Shown: positions 11,032-21,147, counted from the first letter of the stretch. The stretch is DNA of 64,000 bases from Lineus longissimus (GCF_910592395.1 NC_088310.1:12347501-12411500); one strand, 5' to 3'. Made by a program: numbers and translations. Notes: generated by a model not told the origin, from the letters alone.

Positions 11032-11322
11032 TGTAGCCCCTTTTCACCCCAGACCACTCCGAGTTCCTGGTGCGAGTTTTCAAATTCACGGGACGTACAC
11101 TACAGCTTATGGTATAAACATTTTATTCCGATCGACATCTTATATATATATCCGTTCCTCAGACCGGTCAGCATGGCACTCTCTACAAACAGTCACCGCT
11201 TCATAATATACTAACATATTATATAATAATGAGAGTACACGACAAGAGGGCGAACCCTTTAGTAGGCCCTATTAACACCCGGAAAGCTAAATATAAACTA
11301 TGTACATTTCGAGCCGATTACA
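11032..11322 (-). repeat. Gypsy-2 3' LTR
   Basis: This is a 291 bp direct repeat of 14468-14758, with TGTAGCCCC at the left end and CCGATTACA at the right. Confidence 0.95.
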
Positions 11323-11336
11323 CATTCCCCCCTCAA
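11323..11336 (-). promoter_or_regulatory. Gypsy-2 polypurine tract
   Basis: On the minus strand the sequence entering the LTR is TTGAGGGGGGAATG, the expected plus-strand primer position. Confidence 0.8.
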
Positions 11337-12256
11337 GAGAAAATGGCTCCTGACATTTACCCGATATACCAAGATTTTAAAAAGAGAAGATTATACATTC
11401 ACACAGCAAACTCTCAATCACGCACAACTACAAGCCATCCGAGAACAAGGTCCAATCGCTGACACAAGACCCAACAGAGGAGGATCTACAAAAGATATCA
11501 GACTGCTGATTGCAACCAAACAACCCAAACCTATAAACGATTGATACTTCAATACAGAGCTGCTGAGGAAACGAAACACATATAACGTCACAGAACTACG
11601 CATCCTGCGGAAATTGTCAATCCCTTCTTGAACAAACAACAAACGTCAAACGTCTATTTACACGAACATATAAAATATACGGACTATATTGGCACCTTGT
11701 GCAAGGACCAATTTATATTCCATTGCTATCGGAATTTCGACCAAAGTCCAGCGTAATATTATTGATACGATAAAGATGATGTATATACATGACATAAAAT
11801 ATAGAGTAAAGGAGAATCACAGCTGGCCGTACTTCCTCTCATCCTTTCTCCCGGAAGCTGTAGCAAAAGACTTATCCTGCAAAGAATATACCTTGTCGAT
11901 AGACACTTTCAACTTTCCAGGCCTAAATATTCCCTAAACAACTACAATCATGAATATAGCTAGACTCGTTATAGCCGACTTCCTCGAAACATGGAGGTAG
12001 ACGAGCTATATAACGGAATAAAATACCAGAATGCAAGCAGATTGTAACCCAAACTCTTTCTCAGAACTTGTTGACACCATCACGACGCCACCATATACCT
12101 ACACAACTGCTGCAACAAATAATGAGATAATAACAACTAGATACATATCCATTGGCTCATCGTCAGACCGAACTAATATCCTGTAGATATATATATATAA
12201 AATGAGTCTATGACATATAGAATGAGATAACACATTATGCTGAGCAATACAACCAT
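11337..12256 (-). other. Gypsy-2 3' non-coding region
   Basis: About 0.9 kb of AT-rich sequence lies between the last stop and the purine tract. I see no supported ORF. Confidence 0.5.
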
Positions 12257-13289
12257 TTATTCTTTCATCAATGACAGTAACTTGTCCATTACAATGGGAT
12301 TGCTCGCAACTTGCGGTTTGTCAATCAGAGTCATAAAATAATCAATTTTTGATCGCCATGGTTCTACTGGGGTTGGCGGTACTGCTCCGGGTTGTTGGGA
12401 GTACAACACATAATCTCTCAAATAGGCTGGTTGCCGCCTCTCCCTCACCGGCCTTACAGGAATGGAGTCATCCGGAGGCACAGAGTCATCAGAAGACGAA
12501 ACAAAGGCACTTTCTTCTGAAGGCACCTCGGCTACCGGTACCACAGACAGCTCCAGGCTAGTACCACTGGATGCAGTTGCGAACGACGTAGATGAGGATG
12601 GTAAGCTAGGTTCTGCAGTAGAAAAAGAAGAAAAGGATGAAGGATGAGCAGAAGAGTTGTGTTCACTATTCCCATTGCCAAGTTCTACAGCTGGTGCAGG
12701 AACTGACATCGTACTTGCTGCCGTTGCTTCAACTTCAGACCCCAACACACTATCTCCTCCAGGCTCAGCCAAAGGCTGACCAGGGGAACTTACTCTGTCT
12801 GAATAAACAACTGGCGCAGAGGAATTCTCTTCCACCGGAGGTATTACCTCTAACACAACCAGGTCCGCGTCCTCTTCATCAATCTCTGGTACATCAACTA
12901 CAGGCACGTTTCGCCTCCTTGGAAGGCGGGGCTTTGGAATTGGTTTTGGCTTACATGTAGGTGTTGGCCCATCTCTGATCTCACCCACCGGCAACAACAG
13001 GTTCCGGTGGAGCACACGTACAAGCACCACCTCCGGTTGGCTGCACGGTAAATACGGGGACATCTAGATTTGGTTGACCTAGAATCGTATATATATCCGA
13101 GGACCACTTGTCAGCCAGCTTCTGACGGCCACACAAATGCACATTGCGGACCAGAACAGCATCTCCAACTTCCAGCAAAGCCGCCTTTGCCTTCAAGTCA
13201 TATTGACGCTTGTTTTTGTTCGAGGCTGAACCTTGAAACTCAAAGAAGTACTGGAATTGAAAATGTTGATCTTCAAAGAAATGCTGCAA
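12257..13289 (-). pseudogene. Gypsy-2 integrase C-terminus and acidic tail
   Basis: The first part (13,289 to about 13,030) reads QYDLKAKAALLEVGDAVLVRN and LADKWSSDIYTIL, the GPY/F-type C-terminal integrase domain. A frameshift near 13,030 then moves to VRVLHRNLLLPVG, typical of the end of that domain. A long Ser/Pro/Glu-rich tail follows, ending RPVRERRQPAYLRDYV and a short conserved-looking tail. Nothing upstream of this domain is left. Confidence 0.8.
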
Positions 13290-14453
13290 TTGAAAATTCG
13301 TAACTGATCTGTCACTATACTACAATTTGAACTATTGAAAATAATGATCAGATTATACTTAAATTTGAACTCAATGCGGCACTTTCACTCTGACTATATC
13401 AAATAAATTTGGATTGAGTCTATCACCAACTGACCAAGCCACCTTCAAAACAATTTTCATCCACCAATGAACAATTCAATAACCACTATCCAAACCTTGA
13501 CCTGAACTATGCAGTCAACAATATCTCCTGTCCCTCCTAGAAATAATTGACATCCAAACAAATCAACGACTCACACTCACATTCACGCAACAGTACAAGT
13601 CAAATAAATGCTGCCTTAAACCAGTCATAGTGGTCAACTTAAACCGTGCATGACATATAAACCGTCATGCAATAACATGTAACAACTTATCAAAAATTGA
13701 AAAGTACTATATGATATACCAAATAATCACCATTCAAGTTGAACCAGAACGAACCCAAAGCAATTATTAAACAACATGCAGCATGAAAACCAAATATATG
13801 CAATAAGTAAGGCAAAATATAGTTCATCTCAACAAACAGTTAAATGCATATCAATCAAAATGTTATGAAATGATATGACGGTCCCTCAATATCATATCAC
13901 ATCATAGCATGCAAAACAAGCGAAAAGCAAATGCATAAAAGTTTATGTCAAATTAAAGGCAAAAGTTCAAAATTATATTCAAACTAAAATGTCAAGTCAA
14001 GTGCCTGTCTAAGGTCACAACAGTCAAAACGTCCAACGTCCACTGCGCCGTCAATCGTCAAGCGTCAATTATATATCACGTCGCGAAAACAACATCACAT
14101 TCACCGCCCAAAGTTCGCGAGGCGCGCGTTAAATCAATACACAGTAATGTGGGCCCACGAGCACATACCGGCAAAACTACTCGTCAAGAAAACAGCAATG
14201 ACGGGGAATCCTCCAAACTAAATATGGCGGCTTGCCATATCCATGAACCAAACAACGTTCGGACAACGAACAGAAGATTACCAACACCACAACTTCAGCG
14301 GCACACGTATACTGCACACAGGATCCATTACCACGACTTTGAAAGATATATATAAACACGAATCAGTCCGACTGGCAAATCACTTGCACGATCAACAAAC
14401 ACATTACCCTGTCCCGAATCAACAATATCACAAAATAGTTCTCACAAACGGCT
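13290..14453 (-). other. Gypsy-2 leader / deletion-fused non-coding segment
   Basis: 1.2 kb of AT-rich sequence lies between the primer binding site and the integrase remnant, with no supported ORF. It probably combines the 5' untranslated leader with the deletion junction. Confidence 0.5.
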
Positions 14454-14462
14454 GAGCCCCCA
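14454..14462 (-). promoter_or_regulatory. Gypsy-2 primer binding site (tRNA-Pro type)
   Basis: On the minus strand TGGGGGCTC follows the 5' LTR after a five-base gap. This matches the 3' end of tRNA-Pro, a well-known retroelement primer. Confidence 0.85.
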
Positions 14463-14467
14463 AAAGA

Positions 14468-14758
14468 TGTAGCCCCTTTTCACCCCAGACCACTCCGAGT
14501 TCCTGGTGCGAGTTTTCAAATTCACGGGACGTACACTACAGCTTATGGTATAAACATTTTATTCCGATCGACATCTTATATATATATCCGTTCCTCAGAC
14601 CGGTCAGCATGGCACTCTCTACAAACAGTCACCGCCTCATAATATACAAACATATTATATAATAATGAGAGTACACGACAAGAGGGCGAACCCTTTAGTA
14701 GGCCCTATTAACACCCGGAAAGCTAAATATAAACTATGTACATTTCGAGCCGATTACA
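14468..14758 (-). repeat. Gypsy-2 5' LTR
   Basis: Partner of 11032-11322. Upstream on the coding strand is the ATAA target copy at 14759-14762. Confidence 0.95.
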
Positions 14759-14927
14759 ATAACAGATCCGACAGCCGCTTCTTCACAGACGCGAAAAATC
14801 CAACCGGTTGGGGGGCGGGCGCAGGGGTATCTCTTCGACGCCGAGGGGTGATGCGCGGAGCAGCCCTCGGTAACTGGTGGCCACGTAGCCGCATGCCCTC
14901 ATCAATATCCTGTCCACTGTCTGCCAT
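14759..14927 (-). pseudogene. Gypsy-1 Gag start fragment
   Basis: It begins MADSGQDIDEG at 14,927 and runs through an Arg/Pro-rich stretch to RLSDLL, where Gypsy-2 interrupts it. It joins in frame to 11,027 downward once Gypsy-2 and one ATAA are removed. Confidence 0.75.
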
Positions 14928-15404
14928 TCTTGAAACTAAAGAAAAGTAATTATGCATGTAGAGCACAATACATGTACACAACAGACTACCAGCAAACAAC
15001 AGAGTCCAGATGTGGGAAAAAAAATAATGCTAGTATTGCATACTAGTACCCTGACTACTAAAGCACTGAACATACATCAAACACACACCAAACATGCAGC
15101 CAGCATACAAGAGCAAACAGTCTGAAACAAAAAATCAGTAATATACATGTACTATCATAATACAAAATGCACACATACGCATTACACTACCTCTAGTACA
15201 TAAAATGTACAACAAACATACCTGATGTTAACCAACACCTATAGCAAAAGAAAATGCATCTACCAGTAGTTAATGCAAAATGTACTCAAAAGTATCTCGA
15301 ATGTGAGGCCTACCGACATGCAACAATAGCAAAGGGCCTATATACACAAATAATGCATGTGCATTGACAAATAATTATCATATACAAAAAATGACAGAAT
15401 ATAT

Positions 15405-16081
15405 CTACTGGTGATGATGAATACTCAAACGTTGCAGGCGTCGAACCACTCCGAGTCCCATTCTTATTGCTTTTCGCATGCTGAAGGTGAAGAGTCGAAG
15501 TCCTCGTGGCGATGTGATGTGAATCTCGTCCCTCGTTAGGCGATTATGCAAATTGACAAGTACAGTGCGGTCATGGCGATAGGGAAGAATCCGTGAATTT
15601 TCTCGACACAGGGATCGCACACTTGAATTAAAAATATCTCGCAGTCTGTCGAAAACAGCCGGTACGGGTGCTGCCCTACTGCGACGACGACGTTGCACCA
15701 CCAGATTTAAAACTACTGCCTTCACAGCGTATCTGTCCAGCAACTGTTGAGCTAACTGCACCAAAGATGCGGCAGCCTCCCTGGCAGTCGAATCCTTTTC
15801 AGCGTCTACAATGCCACATGAGGGCGGTGACGATATACAGCATCCTTCACAAAATCAGCTCCATTCGATATCGTCAAACCTCCCCGCCCAACATAGAATA
15901 TGGCTTCGTTTGGTAGGCCTAGTGCAGTCCCAAAATCATGTGAGGCGGAAGTATCTGCTGTCAGGAATTCCCTATGCCTTCGCACAAAAGAATGGCCCAC
16001 TACAAGGATTCTCATGGGCCCGAAACACAGCACACAGCACAGCGTCACAAGTAGTCCAAATGTACACAAGGAAGTGTACAC
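15405..16081 (-). pseudogene. SGNH/GDSL-hydrolase-like ORF in the Gypsy-1 leader
   Basis: The ORF lies between the primer binding site and gag. It begins near RILVVGHSFVRRH, matching block I of SGNH hydrolases with the nucleophilic Ser, and ends with DEIHITSPRG, which has the block V D-x-x-H. Between are HRPHVAL and a Val-rich strand (KAVVLNLVV). A frameshift at about 15,808 (VAL, stop, then DAEKDS) splits it. A similar fold occurs in CR1-type LINE ORF1 proteins and in uncharacterised proteins of marine invertebrates. In an LTR element upstream of gag it is unusual and may be captured cargo. Esterase activity is inferred only. Confidence 0.65.
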
Positions 16082-16212
16082 TACACCATTGCACTACCGT
16101 GCATTGAGCGAGCGGCGATCTAGTTTGACAACATCGATCATGACATTTCAACTTTCCCGGCCAGGAATATTAGGTTACACGCCAGAAGATTCCTCAATCA
16201 GTTCTTGGGGAA

Positions 16213-16220
16213 GGTCGCCA
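16213..16220 (-). promoter_or_regulatory. Gypsy-1 primer binding site (tRNA-Arg-like)
   Basis: On the minus strand TGGCGACC begins two bases after the 5' LTR. It is complementary to a tRNA 3' end of the form GGTCGCCA, as in some tRNA-Arg; mdg1/412-type elements use such a primer. The match stops after eight bases. Confidence 0.7.
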
Positions 16221-16222
16221 GA

Positions 16223-16422
16223 TGTATTATCTCTCCGGATTATACGTAGAGCCGGGAAAAGAGTTCAAAACGGCTTGATATCAACAGAATGATTGTCAAA
16301 TCGGCTTTATTTATCGTCGATCGCTTTCGCGTACACACCTCCGGGTCTCACAACACAGTTTCTCTTTTATGCCTCGTGGCACGGTCACACTCCCCAGTTG
16401 AGACGACTGGGGATAACATACA
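16223..16422 (-). repeat. Gypsy-1 5' LTR
   Basis: 200 bp partner of 4184-4384 with two substitutions and one indel. It is flanked on the right by GGCTA (16423-16427). Confidence 0.95.
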
Positions 16423-18338
16423 GGCTATGGCTAGTTCAGTGAAATGTTGTACGGCATGACCATCATGTACAAGGTCGTTGCTTATGATCACAACAGCTTC
16501 CTGGACTGTATGGTCTCCATGATCAGGACACTTGTATGTTGCAACTATTGGATGGATGGTCACTTGGTCTTTAGCCCAATGAGCTGACTGCACCTCATCC
16601 TGTGACTGGCAGCTGTAGTTCTCAGCAAAGTCGAAGACAGCTATCACTGCGTTCTCTGGTGGGTCTCTGGTCACTTTCCTGTACATGTCGTGCTGCCAGG
16701 ATGCATTAAACACATGACTGGCAAGAGAACCGGTTTCATCCTTCAGCTCTGCTAAAAAGCTCTCGACTGTCTCTGTCTTGCTTACGATACACTTCTTAGA
16801 TTTCTCTTTCCCATCATGCCAGTACTTTTTGTTACACCACTTTCGCCATTTTACTGTCTGACCTCCAGCATCTTCCAACAGATCAGCAAATCTGCCATCA
16901 AGCAACTTCACACCGCAGTCATCGCAGTTTCGACGGATACATGTTGGATGGAAATACTTGTCCTGGGCATCTTTCGGGCATAGTGTTGCAGCTATTAGGT
17001 CGTATTTGTCCGATAGTTTAGCTTCCTTGTGTCCACGGTTCGCCAGATGGTTCAAGGTTTGTAGCTTTAGCATAATGTCTGTACAGATTTCACACAGGCA
17101 TTGGTTAAGCCTTGTTTGGCGCAGCAGCAGAACATCGGTAGGCCTAAACCTGCGGAAGACGTCAAGGCTCAGATTCACTGACGGATGCTTCGCTTTCCAA
17201 ATAGCATATGCTCTTGAGACAGTGACCTCCATTTGGTGGCGGGGCTTGAGATCTTTCTTAACAGATTTCCTCAGAGGCAGCTCTCGTGACACCTCTGGAC
17301 TATGATAGATGTCTGCAATGGATGCCACGGTATCTGGAGCTGTACTGTCACATCTCACTTTACGTAGCGAACTTCTCCCCTTAATTGCCTCCGGTTTGTA
17401 GTTTTGAAGCTGTGAAAGGTAATTAGGTCGAGTTCCAAACAGCTTTGCAAGGCGGTTTTGCTGGCGTTTGTATTTCTCACTCAGTATGGCTGTGAAAATC
17501 ATTCTCCGTTGGGCTTTACTGTTATCGTCACCTTTTCCAGCGAGGTCTTTCAACTTTGCTTTCAGGCGCATGCACACATCAAGACATAATTCTAAGTTTT
17601 GTTTGTTTTGGCCAATTAATCCTCTGCCTTCGATTGCTGCCTTTTTTCTTGGTGAAAGTCTACTGCCACTCTGCAGGGCCTCAATTACTTCAGCATACTT
17701 ATTGGGATCTGTTGGCATTTTTTGTTTTATACGAGAGACAGCTTTTCTTTTTGCGGCCGAGTTTCCATATCCTGGCATGCCTGGTATCAATGGCGGTGCT
17801 GGGGCTACATCATCATCAATAATGGCAGTTGGCTTATTAGCCATCAGCTGTTGGTATTTCCGCTCTCGATCCTTTTTCTTAACCCAAGCCTTTTTTGGGG
17901 GTTCCGCTTCATCCGACACTTAACTTGCATTTGTTTCCAGTATTCCCTCTGCTGCTTCTGTCCCTCACGGGTCATCACCAACTTCTTTTTTTCTCCTTGC
18001 GGTTGTTGTCCACCAAGTTCTTTTTTCTTCCTATTATATTTCGCTGTTCTCGCTCTACCCTTTTCTCTATCCATTTGTTTTTGCTCATCAGTTCGATTCT
18101 GTCTTCTAAGTCGCTGCCTCTCTGCTTCAGATGCTTTGTATGCAGCCCACGCTACAGGATCATCCTTTAACTGCGCTCTCTTCTTTCGCATGGCTGAGGT
18201 GGAAGGCTTCACCTTTGAAGTGCCCCCTGCAAGTGGTGATGTTGGGCCTGTTGAGGTGACAACATTGTCCTTGATTTCATGCACAGGCTGGCGAGACTGC
18301 GATCGCAGTTTAATTCTTAGGGCCACAGGTCTTGGCAT
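16423..18338 (-). pseudogene. Gene A, 5' part: basic N-terminus and DDE-like core
   Basis: The ORF opens at ATG 18,338 directly after a good acceptor (TTATTCAG), so an upstream exon may exist. The first ~150 residues are Lys/Arg/Gln-rich. A shift in a C5-A6 run near 17,890 moves to a second frame that runs to the Gypsy-1 junction. Features are a Cys-rich segment (CLCEIC, HPTCIRRNCDDC), then AVFDFAENYSCQSQDEVQSA near 16,630, which gives the first candidate catalytic Asp, and QVTIHPIV. With the exons at 2533-4183 the protein would be about 1,000 residues. I recall similar long uncharacterised proteins in marine invertebrates but no formal transposon name. Its position as the only gene inside element A's TIRs suggests it is the transposase. 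Confidence 0.72.
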
Positions 18339-18419
18339 CTGAATAAGAAAAATAATGTTTGTAACAAAAGCCTGTAATTTTCCTATTCATGCCGTTCTGG
18401 TAAAGAAATGTTGTGGGGT

Positions 18420-19250
18420 ACTCGAGTCAATTTGACATACGTGAATCAGTTCCGTCAAATTTGACGTACGTACAAGAGGACCCCAAACAAGTGCCTGCTT
18501 GTCTCCATCACTTAAGATTCACTGTCAGTGTTGTCTAGAGATATTCAGTTCATGAAAAAAGTCCCAATTTAACTAATGTACCCTAATCCGAAGTCAGAAT
18601 TATGCCTTTCAAATTAGGGCAGTTAGAACAACAGCATACGTGAAAAAATCCGTCAAAATACGACGTACGTGAACAGAATTCCGTCAACCTATGACATACG
18701 TGAAATGATGCAGACAAATTTTTCTACTTTCACAACACAAATATGTCTGCCTACACAGAATATTGAATGGACATGTTTCAAACAAGCCACTACGAAATGC
18801 CTAAAGACTTACCCCATCAACTAGTGTGAAAATTGCAGCTGAAAACGAAACGTATGTCACAGTTTCACGTATGTTAAATTTTTGACAGATCCATGTATAT
18901 CTGTGATGGAAGCCATTACAAGGGCTTTTCCCATAAACTGATGACATCATCGTTTTGTGTGCAAGTTGACTTTCAGTCCTGGTGACTCATAACTTTGTGC
19001 TGTGAATACAATGTATCATAATGCTTCTGTTCACGTATGTCAACTCTTGACAGAATTTAGAGAGAGTAATTTGGAGGCAGTATTATATTTTTTTCTGGCT
19101 ATAGAATATTGAGGCGACAATTGCAGTTCACTGCCAGTGACATTTATAAGTACTTAAAAATGAGATAGGGGTAGTAAGAAACCCAAGCTTGGTTTGGGAC
19201 AACTGAGATTGTCAGACACATTTTGACGGAAATTAAACATACGTGAACCA
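18420..19250 (+). repeat. Right subterminal bipartite motif cluster of element A
   Basis: About eight copies of TGACATACGTGAA or its reverse complement lie here, near 18433, 18460, 18650, 18680-18704, 18851, 18864, 19030 and 19237. Most have a TTGACRGAA or TTCCGTCAA half 3-6 bp away. This is the same motif as at 1909-2300. They occupy the 5' non-coding end between gene A and the right TIR, so they could serve as transposase binding sites and also affect gene A's promoter. Confidence 0.78.
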
Positions 19251-19609
19251 AACAATTTCAGACCCTATAAAAAACACACCAACGCCAATATACGCTTCAT
19301 CAGGCAATTAACTTATTTACGTGATCTATATCTATATACAGAAACTGTATTTAGTTAATCTGACAAAGAAAAACACAACATTTTAAAGCTTGAAAAATGC
19401 CTACCTGGATATGTCACAACGTTAACATGCCTGGGCACCCTCTTTCTTTGAATATTTTGCGAAAAAAATTAAAACGATAAAAGATACAGGACCTATACTG
19501 TCTCCTAAGATTTGCAATGCTAAAATGAAGACATAGATACGTAGAAACACAGTTTTTTCTTGCAAATGATATATTTGAGGACAATTTACTCTAACCTTGT
19601 GCACAATAA

Positions 19610-19630
19610 CACATTAGAAAATTGCAACTC
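19610..19630 (-). repeat. Element A right terminal inverted repeat
   Basis: Read on the minus strand it starts GAGTTGCAATTTTCTAATG, pairing with 1724-1744. The target copy AGAT follows at 19631-19634. Confidence 0.85.
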
Positions 19631-20536
19631 AGATCCTCCGTGTTCCCAGCATTTCGTGCCTTTGAGTGATTGGATCGTCATCTTTGGAAGTACCTCATTC
19701 TGTAGGACCTTATGCGTCTTTTCGCCCAGGCAGACAACATCAGTAAAGCGGGCATTTTTTCGCCAACAATGTCTAGCGTCAGTAGCAATGTCAATACCAT
19801 CCAAGCCAGTACTTTCAACAGAAGCAGCAATTTCTTCCAACAAAGCATCTGATTTTGACTCCTTCACAACTCCATCCGTGACAGGAAGATACGAATCTTG
19901 GAATTTAGTAAGTGTCTTGTCTCCCATTTTTCCAATGTCAGCTGCATCACATATACGTTCATACTAATTCGGCAGGCTTCCTGAGACAAAGTAACTATGG
20001 GCCATCCTTAGATTCACCGTAAATTTGCCTCCTTCCACATGGGGTGACGTCGTCCAATATATGTTGTGTTTGCCAGTTTGGCAAGTGACATGAAATAGAC
20101 CAACATGGCAATCTCTTGCAGTTTTTTCCTCCCGGACTGCCATTTTTGATGTACATGTCCTGTGGTGCAAGCAAACACTGTCCAACAAATTGTCCAAAGA
20201 TTGAACTGTCATTAAATATATTGGTGATTTGGTTTCATTCTTCTGGCAGTATTGGTAAGAAGTGCCACTAGGTTCACTTTGGCATTTATCAGTTGATGAT
20301 GATGATGCATCTTAGTTGTCCCCCTCAAACGTGTTGTGCAGTTTATAAAAATCAACAAGTTCCTTCGAAAGCTGGTAATAGCGCTCCGCACTCAGTCTAT
20401 TTATAGTACGCGAGAGACTGATGACGTCATCCGATACCTGGCCAGCTTGCGCAAGTTCCCGGATGTCAGACAGACAATGGCTGTTTGCATTTGTCTGAGC
20501 TTGTAGTTTCCATTGCTTTTTAACGTAAATAAACAT
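19631..20536 (-). pseudogene. Gene D, N-terminal half (transposase-like)
   Basis: Read on the minus strand from about 20,536 it shows RHCWRKNARFTDVVCLGEKTH, LRMAHSYFVSGSLPN and WTTSPHVEGGKF, and ends DPITQRHEMLGTRRI at the element A junction; the protein continues at 1723. Breaks are TAA near 20,312, TAG near 19,964 and a one-base shift near 19,690. DIATDARH may carry a catalytic Asp. From memory the same segments occur in large uncharacterised marine-invertebrate proteins with an N-terminal THAP finger. A THAP exon starts at 20,535 on the opposite strand, so a local inversion or a second copy is possible. Family name uncertain. Confidence 0.68.
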
Positions 20537-20811
20537 GGTTTCGACGAAACACTGCTGTTACGGGACTTGCAATAGTGATTCTCGATACTCTGAGAGCCCC
20601 CATGCAAGGAATTTCGTTTATACCGTTTCCAAAGTCAATTTCTCGGGGCGAAAAGTGTGATCGTTGGGCAAGGGCTTGTGGAAGACTAAGGTTTGACAGG
20701 ACTAAAATCACTAGGAATACCTACATCTGCACGAAACATTTTGTTGGAGGGAATGGGCCAACAGCAGAGCACCCAGATCCTGTACCAGCTGCTGCTGTTC
20801 CTGAGCAGGTA
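20535..20811 (+). pseudogene. THAP zinc-finger exon
   Basis: It starts MVSTKHCCYGTCNSD and, after a one-base frameshift near 20,615, continues FIPFPK, CDRWARACGR and YICTKHFVGGNGPT, then PDPVPA. This is the C2CH THAP DNA-binding fold with its Trp and the C-x2-H half in CTKH. It ends at a donor (CAG/GTAAGT, 20,811). The next exon is not found, since a tandem array starts about 450 bp downstream. TATA-like sequences lie near 20,345 and 20,400. It diverges head to head from gene D, sharing the CATG at its start. Confidence 0.8.
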
Positions 20812-20999
20812 AGTCATAAGTGATGGCCATCTACGGTACTGGTGTGACTGGGGTACCAAAATATGGGCTGCAGAAATACATAGATACATTACATGTGCTC
20901 CTCCTAGTCCTATGACCATTGACCTTTTCATGGACATAGTCCCATATAATTGTTTTTAATAATATAATATAAGAAATTCATGATGATTTAATCAAGTGT

Positions 21000-21147
21000 T
21001 TTATTTAGCCAATTATCTAAAACATGGTTTGTCACAATTGTGGGGGAAACCACACTGGGGACATGTGGTTTCACTATCACTGTCAACAACAAGTTCTGGC
21101 ATGAGTGGCTGAGCTGGATCAAATACTTCACTTTCCTGCATCATGTC
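21000..21147 (-). pseudogene. Candidate terminal exon with polyadenylation signal
   Basis: An acceptor (TTACACAG) at 21,148 leads into DMMQESEVFDPAQP and ends TCPQCGFPHNCDKPC plus two residues and TAA. AATAAA follows on the same strand at 21,000-21,005. The Cys/His pattern could bind zinc. The upstream exons would lie in or beyond the tandem array, so the gene is not traceable. Confidence 0.4.

Larger units (their letters stand above)
11032..14758 (-). mobile_element. Gypsy-2: internally deleted LTR element nested in Gypsy-1 gag
   Basis: LTRs of 291 bp (11032-11322, 14468-14758) differ at two positions I can find, with TG...CA ends and ATAA outside both (11028-11031, 14759-14762). A tRNA-Pro-type primer site follows the 5' LTR and a purine tract precedes the 3' LTR. 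Only the end of an integrase and its acidic tail remain; gag, protease, RT, RNase H and the integrase core are gone. It is a non-autonomous derivative that needed another element's enzymes. The LTRs show no similarity to Gypsy-1's, so these are different families. Confidence 0.95.
4184..16422 (-). mobile_element. Gypsy-1: full-length Ty3/gypsy LTR retrotransposon inside gene A
   Basis: Two LTRs of about 200 bp (4184-4384, 16223-16422) differ by two substitutions and one indel. They begin TG and end CA and are flanked by the 5 bp duplication GGCTA (4179-4183, 16423-16427). In element order on the minus strand: LTR, primer binding site, SGNH-like ORF, gag, -1 frameshift site, protease, RT, RNase H, integrase, 3' non-coding region, polypurine tract, LTR. 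RT before integrase places it in Ty3/gypsy. Near-identical LTRs suggest a recent insertion, but stops and frameshifts in gag and pol mean this copy cannot make a full polyprotein. Gypsy-2 is inserted in its gag. Confidence 0.95.
1724..19630 (-). mobile_element. Element A: TIR DNA transposon carrying gene A, 4 bp AGAT duplication
   Basis: The left end begins GAGTCACAATTT and the right end, on the other strand, GAGTTGCAATTT; 18 of the first 21 positions agree and similarity continues with small gaps for about 50 bp. AGAT lies directly outside both ends (1720-1723, 19631-19634). Gene D reads continuously across the junction when the element and one AGAT are removed (RRI then YEYF), which fixes both boundaries independently. 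The element is 17.9 kb as found and about 5.66 kb without Gypsy-1. Its cargo is one large intron-containing minus-strand gene (gene A), with clusters of a bipartite motif in both non-coding ends. I do not recognise a named superfamily. TIR class and gene A's role as its transposase are inferences. Confidence 0.85.

Noticed and set aside
12349-12960. Plus-strand ORFs opposite the Gypsy-2 integrase tail
   Set aside because: They mirror the low-complexity Ser/Glu-rich minus-strand coding sequence and have no domain support.
13290-14453. A hidden gag in Gypsy-2
   Set aside because: All frames are closed and AT-rich; only the integrase end remains.
16958-18342. Several long plus-strand ORFs opposite gene A
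   Set aside because: Minus-strand coding with splice signals and domain-like motifs explains the region; the plus-strand ORFs are shadow frames rich in Phe, Leu and Cys.
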